Assembly (NCBI GenBank): GCA_045585955.1
Contig: JAZMZK010000069.1
Span: 28,186-92,185 of the forward strand
DNA from: SIG78 sp045585955
Lineage (GTDB): Bacteria; Verrucomicrobiota; Lentisphaeria; Victivallales; Victivallaceae
Direction of reading: 5' to 3'
Length of the DNA: 64,000 nucleotides
Within the stretch, counting starts at the first letter, position 1. Each line of letters begins with the position of its first letter. The position numbers and the translations under genes are program-made. Of the stretch, positions 13,341 to 21,827 are shown piece by piece. The notes under the pieces were generated by a model, which made no database searches, was not told the origin of the DNA, and saw only the letters and a list, made by a program, of their open reading frames with translations.

Positions 13341-13982
13341 GTGAAGAGTTTAATCGGTAAAAAGATCGGTATGACTCAGATCTACGACGAAAAGGGCAAG
13401 ACTGTTCCGGTAACGGTCATTCAGGCTGGTCCCTGCGTGGTAGTTGATGTCAAGACCGTCGAGCGGGATGGCTACAGTGCTGTCCAGCTGGGTTACGGCG
13501 AACGCCGTGCCAAGAATGCCAGCAAGGCGTTGCTTGGTCATGTTGCCAAAGCCAACTACACAGACAAAGCTCCGGCAGTGCTGCGTGAATTCCGCACCGC
13601 TGCTGACGAAGCCATCGAATTGGGCACTGTGCTCAATGCTGATGTCTTTGAAGTGAATGATTACCTCGATGTGGTCGGTACCACCAAAGGTCGTGGTTTC
13701 CAGGGCGTTGTGAAACGCTGGAACTTCGGCGGCGGTCGTGCCAGCCATGGTGGTGCCTGGACCCGTCGTCCCGGTTCTATCGGTCAGTGCGAATTCCCCG
13801 GTAATGTTGCCAAGGGCAAGAAGATGCCCGGTCACATGGGCAACACCCGCTGCACTGTGCAGAATTTGCAGGTTGTTAAAGTTCTTGCAGAAGACAATGT
13901 CATTTGCGTCCGTGGTGCAGTCCCCGGTGCCAAAGGCGGTCTTTTGCTGCTGAAGTCTGCGATCAAGAAATCGAGCAAGTAA
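13341..13982 (+). CDS. rplC: Ribosomal protein L3 (uL3)
   Basis: 213 residues from GTG 13341, whose product starts with the typical KSLIGKKIGMTQIYDEKG. AGAAAGGA lies 7 bp upstream. The frame is open further 5' to 13284, but that extension has no family likeness and would disrupt the leader. The segment with TTKGRGFQGVVKRWNFGGGR followed by SHGG is the conserved peptidyl-transferase-proximal loop, with the glutamine that PrmB methylates in other bacteria. rplD follows after 15 bp. Confidence 0.95.
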   Translation: MKSLIGKKIGMTQIYDEKGKTVPVTVIQAGPCVVVDVKTVERDGYSAVQLGYGERRAKNASKALLGHVAKANYTDKAPAVLREFRTAADEAIELGTVLNADVFEVNDYLDVVGTTKGRGFQGVVKRWNFGGGRASHGGAWTRRPGSIGQCEFPGNVAKGKKMPGHMGNTRCTVQNLQVVKVLAEDNVICVRGAVPGAKGGLLLLKSAIKKSSK

Positions 13983-13997
13983 GGATTGGTGATTACA

Positions 13998-14627
13998 ATG
14001 TCGAAAGTTTTGGATATTCTCGATTGCAAAGGCGTGAAGGTCGGCGATTATCAGCTGCCCGATAACGCTATCGAATTGGAAAAGGGTGAACAGGCTGTTC
14101 ATGATGCTGTGGTGGCTTTCCTTGCCAGCCAGCGTGCCAACACTGCCTGCACCAAGACCCGTGCAGAAGTCCGTGGGGGCGGTGCCAAGCCGACCCGTCA
14201 GAAGGGCCTCGGCCGTGCCCGTACCGGTTCCAGCCGTTCTCCGGTCTGGACTGGTGGTGGTGTTATCTTTGGCCCCACTCCTGAACGCAACTACACCCGT
14301 CAGGTGAACCGCAAGGTCATGAAGCTGGCTCTCCGCCGTGCCTTCAGCGAACGCGTGGTTGACAATGCCGTGATGGTACTGGACAAGTTTGAACTTGCCG
14401 ATCACAAGACCAAGAACGCAGTTGCTGTTTTGAAGGCTCTCAAGCTGGAAGGTACTGCACTCTTGTCTGTGCCGGAGTACGAAGAAAATGCAGTTTTGGC
14501 TACCGACAACATCGCCGGTCTGCTGCTGATCCGTGCTGCCAGTGTCAATGTTTACGACCTGCTGCGTTATGACAAGCTGGTCTTCACCAAAGAAGCTCTC
14601 GATGCGTTCCTTACGCGTCTTAACTGA
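13998..14627 (+). CDS. rplD: Ribosomal protein L4 (uL4)
   Basis: 209 residues from ATG 13998. It contains the basic exit-tunnel loop (RGGGAKPTRQKGLGRARTG, about residues 58-76) and GPTPERNYTRQVNRK. GTG 13989 and TTG 13986 are in frame upstream, but AAGGA at 13981 fits ATG 13998 or GTG 13989 only loosely, so the exact start is uncertain by three codons. The stop TGA overlaps the ATG at 14627, an alternative rplW start. Confidence 0.95.
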   Translation: MSKVLDILDCKGVKVGDYQLPDNAIELEKGEQAVHDAVVAFLASQRANTACTKTRAEVRGGGAKPTRQKGLGRARTGSSRSPVWTGGGVIFGPTPERNYTRQVNRKVMKLALRRAFSERVVDNAVMVLDKFELADHKTKNAVAVLKALKLEGTALLSVPEYEENAVLATDNIAGLLLIRAASVNVYDLLRYDKLVFTKEALDAFLTRLN

Positions 14628-14641
14628 TGGGGATATATAAG

Positions 14642-14926
14642 ATGAAGAACAATTTTGAAGTCATTATCGCCCCCGTCATCACCGAAAAAGCCAGTGCTCT
14701 GGCTGCTGAAAACAAGTATGCTTTCCGCGTACACGCTGATGCCGAAAAGATCGAAATCGGCCGTGCAGTGGAAGAGCTGTTTCCCGGTGTGAAGGTTGCG
14801 AGCGTCAATGTGATGAATTATTCGGGCAAGCCCAAACGCATGGGCCGTTCTCCGAAAGTCGGCCGTCGTGCCAACTGGAAGAAAGCGATCGTTACTTTGT
14901 CCGAAGGTGCGATCGAAATCGCGTAA
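14642..14926 (+). CDS. rplW: Ribosomal protein L23 (uL23)
   Basis: 94 residues starting MKNNFEVIIAPVITEKAS, with the conserved YAFRVHADAEKIEIGRAVEELF and the PKRMGRSPKVGRR loop. I prefer ATG 14642 to ATG 14627 (which overlaps the rplD stop) because TGGGGAT sits about 8 bp before 14642 and the shorter product matches the family length. L23 lines the tunnel exit and docks trigger factor and SRP. Confidence 0.94.
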   Translation: MKNNFEVIIAPVITEKASALAAENKYAFRVHADAEKIEIGRAVEELFPGVKVASVNVMNYSGKPKRMGRSPKVGRRANWKKAIVTLSEGAIEIA

Positions 14927-14943
14927 TTGTGAAAGGTTGAACA

Positions 14944-15771
14944 ATGGCTGTTAAAAGTTACAATCCGACGACGGCGAGCCGCCGGAACATGACGGTCAGC
15001 GATTTCAGCGAAATCACTGCAACGTCTCCGCTTAAGAGCTTGACCAAAGGTAAGAGTTCTACCGGTGGTCGCAATAGCTATGGTCGTGTTACCACCCGTT
15101 TCCGTGGTGCCGGTAACAAGCGTCGTTACCGTATGATCGACTTCATGCGTGCCAAAGATGGCGTGCCTGCCAAAGTCGTCAGCATCGAATACGACCCCAA
15201 TCGTACTGCCCGCATCGCTCTGTTGGCTTATGCTGACGGCGAAAAGGCTTACATCCTTGCCCCTAATGGTTTGCAGGTTGGCCAGACCGTGATGAACGGT
15301 TCCAAGGCTGAACTGAAACCCGGCAACTGCCTGAAGATCAAAGATATTCCGGTTGGTGTTTCCATCCACAATATCGAAATGCTGCCCGGTCAGGGAGCCA
15401 AGTTGGTTCGTTCTGCCGGTCAGAGTGCAGTTCTCCGCGGTAAGGAAGAAGTCTACGCCCAGATCAAGCTGCCCTCCGGCGAAGTCCGTATGATCAATAT
15501 GGAATGCAAAGCTACCATCGGTGTTGTCGGCAACGAAGAACACATGAATATCAAGCTGGGTAAAGCCGGTAAGAAACGCTATATGGGTAAACGCCCGCAT
15601 GTCCGCGGTGTTGCCATGAACCCGATCGACCATCCGATGGGTGGTGGTGAGGGCCGCAGCTCCGGCGGCGGTCATCCCGTATCGCCTTGGGGTCAGCTTG
15701 CCAAAGGTAAGCGCACCCGTTATCCGAAAAAGACTTCTGGTAAGTTTATCGTTGAACGGAGGAAGAAATAA
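14944..15771 (+). CDS. rplB: Ribosomal protein L2 (uL2)
   Basis: 275 residues. It contains GGRNSYGRVTTRFRGAGNKRRYR, given here as two parts GGRNSYGRVTTR and FRGAGNKRRYR, then KVVSIEYDPNRTARIALLAYADG and the C-terminal MNPIDHPMGGGEGRSSGG, with the histidine needed for peptidyl transferase centre assembly in other species. A ribosome binding site GAAAGG is 9 bp before ATG 14944. The stop TAA shares its last A with the rpsS start. Confidence 0.98.
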   Translation: MAVKSYNPTTASRRNMTVSDFSEITATSPLKSLTKGKSSTGGRNSYGRVTTRFRGAGNKRRYRMIDFMRAKDGVPAKVVSIEYDPNRTARIALLAYADGEKAYILAPNGLQVGQTVMNGSKAELKPGNCLKIKDIPVGVSIHNIEMLPGQGAKLVRSAGQSAVLRGKEEVYAQIKLPSGEVRMINMECKATIGVVGNEEHMNIKLGKAGKKRYMGKRPHVRGVAMNPIDHPMGGGEGRSSGGGHPVSPWGQLAKGKRTRYPKKTSGKFIVERRKK

Positions 15772-16040
15772 TGGCGAGATCAATCAAAAAAGGACCGTTT
15801 GTCGATGCATATTTGTACGACAAAGTCGAAGCCATGAACAAGTCTGGTCAGAAGCGTTCGATCAAAACCTGGTCGCGCCGCAGCATGATCGTTCCGGATT
15901 TCGTCGGTCATACCTTCGATGTGCATAATGGTCGTGCATTTGTTCCGGTGTTCGTCACCGAAAACATGGTAGGTCACAAGTTGGGCGAATTCGTCCCGAC
16001 CCGTACCTTCAAAGACCACGGGGTCATGTCCGGTAAGTAA
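15771..16040 (+). CDS. rpsS: Ribosomal protein S19 (uS19)
   Basis: 89 residues starting MARSIKKGPFVD, with the family signature IKTWSRRSMIVPDFVGHTF and the C-terminal FVPVFVTENMVGHKLGEF. ATG 15771 overlaps the rplB stop by one base, and GGAGG lies at about 15760, so translation is coupled. In most bacteria rplV and rpsC come next; here a terminator follows 28 bp after the stop. Confidence 0.98.
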   Translation: MARSIKKGPFVDAYLYDKVEAMNKSGQKRSIKTWSRRSMIVPDFVGHTFDVHNGRAFVPVFVTENMVGHKLGEFVPTRTFKDHGVMSGK

Positions 16041-16068
16041 TTACCGTGCAGTACATAAAGTACACTCC

Positions 16069-16103
16069 AAAACCGTTGCAGATTATTCTGCAACGGTTTT
16101 TTT
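16069..16103 (+). terminator. Rho-independent terminator after rpsS
   Basis: AAAACCGTTGCA (16069-16080) pairs perfectly with TGCAACGGTTTT (16089-16100) around an eight-base loop, followed by TTT. It ends the ribosomal protein block. Confidence 0.92.
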
Positions 16104-16160
16104 ATGCAAGCAAGGCAAAATTGCGGAGGCACTTTTGCCTTGCTGCGATGTGTTTATTTC

Positions 16161-16240
16161 CTGTATGAGAGAGTATGAGAGAGTATGGGAGAGTATGGGA
16201 GAGTATGGGAGAGTATGGGAGTGTATGAGAAAGTATGGGA
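16161..16240. repeat. Eight tandem copies of a 10-bp repeat
   Basis: Eight consecutive decamers with consensus GAGTATGGGA run from 16161 to 16240. The first two and the seventh carry GTATGAGA variants, and the middle four (16181-16220) are identical. The period of 10 keeps no codon phase. It lies in the otherwise gene-free stretch 16104-16407, between the ribosomal terminator and the GH95 promoter. The stretch 16255-16320 after it resembles part of the repeat near 27925 (ACGGCGTAGT). Confidence 0.9.
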
Positions 16241-16358
16241 GGGCGGGCAATGCCGCCATCAACCGTATTGCCCACTTGCCACGGCGTAGTGTGATGAAGA
16301 CGAACCATATGCGGCGAAACTCTCTGCGGTTGCCGCTGATTTTTTGCAGAGAGTATAT

Positions 16359-16386
16359 TTGCTTTTCATTTCCGGCGTGATATATT
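16359..16386 (+). promoter_or_regulatory. Promoter for the GH95 gene
   Basis: TTGCTT (16359-16364), 16 bp, TATATT (16381-16386), 22 bp before ATG 16408; the ribosome binding site AAGGAG is at 16397-16402. Confidence 0.7.
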
Positions 16387-16407
16387 AAACTTTCACAAGG
16401 AGTTTTT

Positions 16408-18744
16408 ATGTCAGCGGATAAATATAACAAGCGAGCTTCTGCACTTTTGCATTATACGGAGCCTGCCGCTTATTGGGAAGCGGCTTTACCGATCGGCAAT
16501 GGCCGTTTGGGGGCTATGGTGCATGGAGGGATTTCGCATGAAGTGCTTTCGCTGAACGAAGATACGCTTTGGTCGGGCTTGCCGGATATGCGTTTTTCTC
16601 CTGCGGTAAAGCGTAATCTGGAACACGCCCGCGATCTGCTCCGGCAGCGGCGGTTTGTCGAGGCTGATAAATTTGTTACTGAAAATATGCTCGACCACGA
16701 CTGCCAGAGTTATCTGCCTGCCGGTGAATTAGTTCTGGATTTCGATCTGCCCGGCGATATTGAAAATTATCAGCGGCAGCTGGATTTGGAACAGGCGGTG
16801 AGCAGTTGTTCATTCAGTTGCAGTGGAGTTGAGTTCAGCCGGGAATTTTTTGCTTCTTATCCCCGGCAGCTCATTGTGGGAAAAATCGCCGGGAGCAAGG
16901 CTGGCCGTGTGAGTTTTACGGCAAAGTTTGCTTCGCAACTTCATGGGAAAAGCTCGGCTTGCGGCAATACGCTTGTATTTGATGGCGAATGTCCGGTGTA
17001 TGACCGCCGCAATAATATCGTATGGCGGAATCCGGACGGCAGTTGCGGTATTGCTTTTCAGATGCGATTGCAGGTTATCGCATCCGGCGGTACGGTGACG
17101 GCTGATGTGGACGGTGCTTTGCAAGTGTTTGAAGCCGATAATGCTACATTGCTGTTATCCATTCGCAGTAATTTTGTTGATTATCGTTCCATGCCCGGCA
17201 GTGATGGCGTAACGCCGGAAAACCGCTGTATTGCTGATTTGAGTTGTTTCGGCAGTTATGAAGAACTTTTGCAGGAACATATTGAGGATTTCCGACAGAT
17301 ATTTCAGCGTTCGGTGTTGGATTTTCCGGTGGAAGAATCTGACTTACTGCCGACAGATAAGCGTTTGAAACTTGCTGAATTTAGCAGATTTGTATCACCC
17401 AATATGGCGGCACTGCTTTATCATTACGGGCGATATCTGCTTATATCTTCCAGTCGCGGAGCTTGTCAGGCGGCTAATCTGCAAGGCATTTGGAACGATA
17501 AACTTATGCCGATGTGGGGTTGCAATTACACAACCAATATCAATTTGGAAATGAACTACTGGCCGTGCGGCTGTGCCAATTTGTCTGAATGTGCCGAACC
17601 GCTGTTTGCTTTGATAAAAGATTATTCGGCGCAGGGCAGATATGCCGCCCGCGAACTTTACGGCTTGCCCGGCTGGTGTATGCATCACAATGGCGATTTG
17701 TGGCGTTTTGCTTCGATTTCCAGCGGTAAGGCACGCTGTGCATATTACCCGGTGGGCGGAGCCTGGCTGGTTCATCATATTTTTGACCATTACCTTTTTA
17801 CGCGGGATGTGGAGTTTTTGCGGGAATATTACCCGGTGATGACCGGCAGTGCGGAGTTTCTGCTGGCGTTTCTGACTGAATATAAAAATGAACTCGTTAC
17901 GATGCCCTCCACTTCGCCGGAAAATAATTTTATCGACCCGGCAAGCGGCGAAAAGTGCAGTGTGGGAATTGCATCGACTATGGATATGAGTTTGATTTCT
18001 GAAAATTTCCGCAATGTGCTGGCGGCGGCAGAAATATTGCAAATTGATGAACCGCTGGCGGAAAAACTTACGGCGGCTTTGGCCAGACTGCACCGCCCCG
18101 GTATCGGCAGTTGCGGCGAATTGCTGGAGTATAACGAGGCGTTTGCTGAAGCGGATGTGCATCACCGGCATACCTCGCACCTTTACGGGGTTTATCCGGG
18201 TTGGGAATTTACTCCGGAGCAAAATTGCGATCTCTATTCTGCCGCCCGAATATCACTGGAACGCCGCGGCGATATTTCGACCGGCTGGGCTATGGGGTGG
18301 CGGGCGGCTCTCTGGGCAAGATTTCTGAACGGCAACCGGGTGTGCGGCGTGATAAAAAATCTGCTCCACCTGACCGAACCGGGAATCGCCGGTCAGCGGG
18401 GCGGGGTTTATATGAATTTGTTTGACGCTCATCCGCCGTTTCAGATCGACGGCAACTTCGGGGTTACTGCCGCAATCGCGGAAATGTTTGTGCAGAGCCA
18501 TTTGCGTAACCGCAACGGCGAGGTTATAATACTGTTATTACCGGCACTGCCCGATGCGTGGAAATCCGGTAAAGTCTATGGTTTGGCGGCACACGGCGGT
18601 TTGATTCTGGATATAGAGTGGTTGGAAGAAAAAGTAAAAGCGGTACTCAAATCAGGCGTCGGCGGAACTTTCGCTGTCAGGTTCCGCGAAGAACAGAAGT
18701 TCATCACATTGCCGCCCCATGGCAGTTGTACTGTGGAGTTTTGA
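16408..18744 (+). CDS. GH95-family alpha-L-fucosidase/galactosidase-like enzyme
   Basis: 778 residues without a signal peptide, so probably cytoplasmic. The N-terminus (AAYWEAALPIGNGRLGAMVHGG, in parts YWEAALPIGNGRLGAM) is the typical GH95 opening. Family residues are visible: the NxN pair in NYTTNINLEMNYW (Asn377, Asn379), the acid glutamate candidate Glu505 in PSTSPEN, and the aspartate Asp681 in FQIDGNFG. HTSHLYGVYPG is also conserved. GH95 enzymes are inverting enzymes that remove alpha-1,2-fucose or alpha-L-galactose from glycans. It has its own promoter and ends 12 bp from the convergent LysR gene. The family is clear; the substrate is not. Confidence 0.9.
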   Translation: MSADKYNKRASALLHYTEPAAYWEAALPIGNGRLGAMVHGGISHEVLSLNEDTLWSGLPDMRFSPAVKRNLEHARDLLRQRRFVEADKFVTENMLDHDCQSYLPAGELVLDFDLPGDIENYQRQLDLEQAVSSCSFSCSGVEFSREFFASYPRQLIVGKIAGSKAGRVSFTAKFASQLHGKSSACGNTLVFDGECPVYDRRNNIVWRNPDGSCGIAFQMRLQVIASGGTVTADVDGALQVFEADNATLLLSIRSNFVDYRSMPGSDGVTPENRCIADLSCFGSYEELLQEHIEDFRQIFQRSVLDFPVEESDLLPTDKRLKLAEFSRFVSPNMAALLYHYGRYLLISSSRGACQAANLQGIWNDKLMPMWGCNYTTNINLEMNYWPCGCANLSECAEPLFALIKDYSAQGRYAARELYGLPGWCMHHNGDLWRFASISSGKARCAYYPVGGAWLVHHIFDHYLFTRDVEFLREYYPVMTGSAEFLLAFLTEYKNELVTMPSTSPENNFIDPASGEKCSVGIASTMDMSLISENFRNVLAAAEILQIDEPLAEKLTAALARLHRPGIGSCGELLEYNEAFAEADVHHRHTSHLYGVYPGWEFTPEQNCDLYSAARISLERRGDISTGWAMGWRAALWARFLNGNRVCGVIKNLLHLTEPGIAGQRGGVYMNLFDAHPPFQIDGNFGVTAAIAEMFVQSHLRNRNGEVIILLLPALPDAWKSGKVYGLAAHGGLILDIEWLEEKVKAVLKSGVGGTFAVRFREEQKFITLPPHGSCTVEF

Positions 18745-18756
18745 CGCTTCTGCCGG

Positions 18757-19659
18757 TCAGTTCCGGTGATGCTTTTTCAGGATTTTCAGAAAAGTTTCCG
18801 CACTTTTGCTGGTGTGGTCAGTTGCCCGGATAACGCACAGCGGCATTTCCGGCGGATTGGCGGTGAAAAAGCGGTAACATATCCGGTCGGTAAAATGCCC
18901 CATGTATGATTCGGCAACCACGCTTACCCCCAGATGTGCCGCCACCATCCGCAAGGCAGTGTAGGTGTTATAGATTTCAATTTCCACTTTTGGCGTGAAT
19001 CCGCCGTATTTGTGAAAGAAATTGATCAGATATTGCCGCTGACTGCTGGAGGTTTTTTCCGGCACCATGATAAAAGACTCATTTGCCAGCACACCGGGCA
19101 GGAACTGCACCTGTCTTACCAGCGGGTGATCGTGGGGAATGGCGGCCACCAATTTGTCGTTCCACAAATGTTCGTAGATCAAACTTTCGTCGCCGGGGAG
19201 TTCAGGCAATGGGCGTAAAAACGCTATATCCAGTGAGTGTTGGCGTACCAGTTCCGGCAGTCCGCCGCTGGTGGCGTCCAATACTTCCAGCAGCAAATCG
19301 GGGTAGCGGGCACGCATTTCCTGCAAGGCTTGCGAAAATTCCGGACTTTCGATGGTTGACGAAATCGCTCCGATAGCCAGTTTGCCGTAACCGCCTTTGG
19401 CTGCGCTTTTTGCCAGATGCACTGCCCGGTCGGTTTCATGCAGAATTTTTTCCGCTTCCATCAAAAACATGCTGCCCGCTTCGGTCAGGACGATCTTCCA
19501 CTTGTTGCTGCGGTTGAAGAGCTCCACGCCCAGCTCCTGTTCCAGTGCGGCGATCTGACGGCTCAAAGCGGGCTGAGTGAGCTTGAGTTTTTCGGCTGCT
19601 TTGGCAAAGTGCAGCTCCTTGGCGGTTTCTGTAAAATATCTTAAATGGCGCAGTTCCAT
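18757..19659 (-). CDS. LysR-family transcriptional regulator
   Basis: 300 residues. The N-terminal winged helix (MELRHLRYFTETAKELHFAK, AAEKLKLTQPALSRQIAALE) is classic LysR, followed by a linker helix and a periplasmic-binding-like effector domain (about residues 90-295). It is divergent from the M20D amidohydrolase with a 101-bp shared region holding a 21-bp inverted repeat, so that gene is the likely target. Effector unknown. Confidence 0.93.
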   Translation of the reverse strand: MELRHLRYFTETAKELHFAKAAEKLKLTQPALSRQIAALEQELGVELFNRSNKWKIVLTEAGSMFLMEAEKILHETDRAVHLAKSAAKGGYGKLAIGAISSTIESPEFSQALQEMRARYPDLLLEVLDATSGGLPELVRQHSLDIAFLRPLPELPGDESLIYEHLWNDKLVAAIPHDHPLVRQVQFLPGVLANESFIMVPEKTSSSQRQYLINFFHKYGGFTPKVEIEIYNTYTALRMVAAHLGVSVVAESYMGHFTDRICYRFFTANPPEMPLCVIRATDHTSKSAETFLKILKKHHRN

Positions 19660-19677
19660 ATTTGATTACTTTCAGTT

Positions 19678-19698
19678 ATTAAAATTGCTATTTTTAAT
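19678..19698. promoter_or_regulatory. Candidate LysR operator
   Basis: ATTAAAA-N7-TTTTAAT is a perfect inverted repeat that includes the T-N11-A pattern of LysR sites. It ends 3 bp before the -35 element of the amidohydrolase promoter and begins 18 bp from the LysR start codon, the usual arrangement for autoregulation plus activation. Confidence 0.6.
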
Positions 19699-19701
19699 AT
19701 A

Positions 19702-19730
19702 TTGCTATTTATCAAAAAATCAAGTATATT
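19702..19730 (+). promoter_or_regulatory. Promoter for the M20D amidohydrolase
   Basis: TTGCTA (19702-19707), 17 bp, TATATT (19725-19730), then GGGAG and ATG 19761. Confidence 0.7.
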
Positions 19731-19760
19731 ATAGATAATATATTTTATAGGGAGTTTTTT

Positions 19761-20930
19761 ATGGATATGAACAGGATTTTTGAGGCGGTAAAAAGCGAAG
19801 TTGAGCTTATTGCTGATGAGCTTAAAGCGTTGGCACTGGATATTTGGGAACACCCGGAACTGGCGTGGAAAGAGTTTTATGCCGCTGAAACGCTTACAAA
19901 GTTCTTGCAGGATCACGATATTGCTGCTGAAGCAAATTATCTGGATTTTCCTACCGCCTTCCGGGGCGATGTCAGTTTTAAGCCGGGAGCGACTTTTGCT
20001 CTGGCAGCGGAATACGATGCTCTGCCCCCCGGTCATGCTTGCGGTCATAATCTGATCGGTACAGCAGCGGTGGGTGCGGCGATCGCTGCCGTGCGGGTGA
20101 TGAAAAAACTCGGTCTGCCGGGGACGCTGGTCATTCTTGGTACCCCAGCTGAAGAATCCGGCGGCGGCAAGGTCAAGATGCTTGCCAAAGGAGCGTTGAA
20201 CGGAATCGATGCGGTGATGATGGCGCACCCCTCGTGGCGTACCCAGCCGGATCCCGGCAGTACGGCGATCCGGCGGTGGGATGTAACTTTCCACGGAGTA
20301 TCCTCCCACGCCGCAGCGGCTCCGGAACTGGGAGTCAATGCGCTGGATGCAGTGATGATGCTCTTTAATGCGGTAAGTTTTCAGCGGCAGCAGATGCCCG
20401 ATGTCTGCCGTATCCACGGGATCGTGACCCACGGCGGCAAGATGCCCAATATCATACCCGAAAGTGCTTCCTGCCGCTTCTATTTACGCAGTTCCGACGA
20501 AGCGTGGATGGAAAAGCTGGACAAACGCTTTGACAATATGGTCAAAGGTGTGGCAATGGCGTGCGGCTGTACTTATACCAAAGAAAAATTTTCCATCGAT
20601 TGCCGCAGCCGCAAACCCAACGCACTGTTGAACAAAGTTTATTGCGAAGCTATGGCGCTGCAAGGCGAAAATATTCCCGAAAAATATCCTGAAGGCCGAG
20701 GTTCTTCGGACTTTGGAGATTTTTCGCAGGCGATCCCGGGGGCACACCCTTACTTCGGCATTGCTGACCACAAGATCGGCGGACACTCTATTGAGTTTCA
20801 GGAAGCTTCCCGCTCGGAACTGGGGTTGAACAGCATGCTCAAAGCGGCAACGGCACTGGCAGTATCGGCCTGTAAATTCCTCGAAGACGAAGAATTCAGA
20901 GCAGAAGTCAAGGCAGATTTTGCCAAATAA
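19761..20930 (+). CDS. M20D-family metal-dependent amidohydrolase (AbgB-like)
   Basis: 389 residues. The metal-binding motif PPGHACGHNLIGTAAVGAA (about residues 92-110) and the catalytic PAEESGGGKVKML place it in the M20D amidohydrolases, which remove acyl groups from amino acids, indole conjugates or p-aminobenzoyl-glutamate. The order is the usual catalytic domain with an inserted dimerisation domain (about 180-290: VTFHGVSSHAAAAPELGVNALDA). No signal peptide. Divergent LysR gene suggests substrate induction. A GGGAG binding site is 6 bp upstream. The substrate cannot be told from sequence. Confidence 0.88.
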   Translation: MDMNRIFEAVKSEVELIADELKALALDIWEHPELAWKEFYAAETLTKFLQDHDIAAEANYLDFPTAFRGDVSFKPGATFALAAEYDALPPGHACGHNLIGTAAVGAAIAAVRVMKKLGLPGTLVILGTPAEESGGGKVKMLAKGALNGIDAVMMAHPSWRTQPDPGSTAIRRWDVTFHGVSSHAAAAPELGVNALDAVMMLFNAVSFQRQQMPDVCRIHGIVTHGGKMPNIIPESASCRFYLRSSDEAWMEKLDKRFDNMVKGVAMACGCTYTKEKFSIDCRSRKPNALLNKVYCEAMALQGENIPEKYPEGRGSSDFGDFSQAIPGAHPYFGIADHKIGGHSIEFQEASRSELGLNSMLKAATALAVSACKFLEDEEFRAEVKADFAK

Positions 20931-20960
20931 AGCTGAACAAATCAATGATTTCGTTGTCAA

Positions 20961-20997
20961 AACAGTCTTATACTTAATGTGTAAGGCTGTTTTTTTA
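20961..20997 (+). terminator. Terminator after the amidohydrolase
   Basis: AACAGTCTTA (20961-20970) pairs with TAAGGCTGTT (20982-20991, one G-T) and is followed by a T run. Confidence 0.85.
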
Positions 20998-21030
20998 TGC
21001 AATTTATCAGAAAAAATATTTTCAATATGT

Positions 21031-21058
21031 TTGCATAATTGCTTTTTCGTGCTACATT
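21031..21058 (+). promoter_or_regulatory. Promoter for the small gene pair
   Basis: TTGCAT (21031-21036), 16 bp ending in GTGC, TACATT (21053-21058). The TGC before the -10 matches the extended -10 pattern seen at other promoters in the window. Confidence 0.7.
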
Positions 21059-21154
21059 AGTCGAGTGAGGGGATATGTATGTATCCTGTAATAAGAAATA
21101 ATGAAGATTGAATGGTTCAATCTTTAACAACAAACAAAGAAAGGTGGTTCTAAA

Positions 21155-21403
21155 ATGGACTGCAAAAAAGAAATCTTTGCTGATGGTATCGGTCAGGTTC
21201 ACTTCGCTGGCGGTATGGTGCGTTTTGACTTCGTAACTCTTCAGCCCGCCGAAGAAGGCAAGGCTCCGATCCCGGAATCCAATGTCCGCATCATCATGCC
21301 TCCCCAGGGTTTCCTTGGTGCCTTCAACAGCATGCAGCAGCTGATCGACAAATTGGTCGAAGCCGGTGTTTTGCAGAAGAACGAAGCAGCCGCTGAAAAG
21401 TAA
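21155..21403 (+). CDS. Small conserved-looking protein of unknown function
   Basis: 82 residues with an AGAAAGGTGG binding site before ATG 21155 and its own promoter 97 bp upstream. The sequence reads as a short beta-rich domain (GIGQVHFAGGMVRFDFVTL) then a helix (SMQQLIDKLVEAGVLQ). No signal peptide or membrane segment. The pattern of a beta sheet followed by MPPQGFLGAFNSMQ recalls small uncharacterised proteins of the DUF3467 kind, but I am not sure of this. It is probably cotranscribed with the next gene. Confidence 0.75.
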   Translation: MDCKKEIFADGIGQVHFAGGMVRFDFVTLQPAEEGKAPIPESNVRIIMPPQGFLGAFNSMQQLIDKLVEAGVLQKNEAAAEK

Positions 21404-21440
21404 TAAGTAAATTTTTTGATCTGAACTTGGGAAACGGTCA

Positions 21441-21785
21441 ATGGCAATAGTTGCAGACAAATTTATATTCTGCGAAGAGCTGGCAAAGGGTTGTACTTTT
21501 TCGTTTAAAAGTACGGCGCTGGTGCCTGTGGGTGATTTCATTGCCCTGCCGGAAGCAAGATATTCTGCCAATGACTGGTTGACATTCAAGGCAGTTGATT
21601 GCGGTCGGTGGGAGGTGGTTACCGCCAGAATACATGCTCTGACGATTACCATTGTTTCTGAAGTTTTCCAGATGGTCAAACAGGCTGTGTGTCGTGTGGT
21701 ACGAGCCTGCAAAAAGTTTGCTTTCAGCAATCTGCGCAGGGGGCGCCGGGTTGCGCCGATGGTGCCGATGGCGCTCCGGCTATGA
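21441..21785 (+). CDS. Small hypothetical protein
   Basis: 114 residues, 37 bp after the previous gene and before a terminator at 21828-21882. The middle is hydrophobic (TARIHALTITIVSEVFQMV) and the end very basic (KKFAFSNLRRGRRVAP). I do not recognise it. The start has only a weak binding site (GGGAAACGG). Position inside an operon and codon use like its neighbours support a real gene, but not strongly. Confidence 0.5.
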   Translation: MAIVADKFIFCEELAKGCTFSFKSTALVPVGDFIALPEARYSANDWLTFKAVDCGRWEVVTARIHALTITIVSEVFQMVKQAVCRVVRACKKFAFSNLRRGRRVAPMVPMALRL

Positions 21786-21827
21786 GCTAAAGGCGGTATG
21801 CTTATGTTCAATTTGATAAAAGTACAC

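Noticed and set aside
16161..16240. CRISPR array
   Set aside because: 10-bp units without spacers; no cas genes in the window. The 47371-47440 array was rejected for the same reason.
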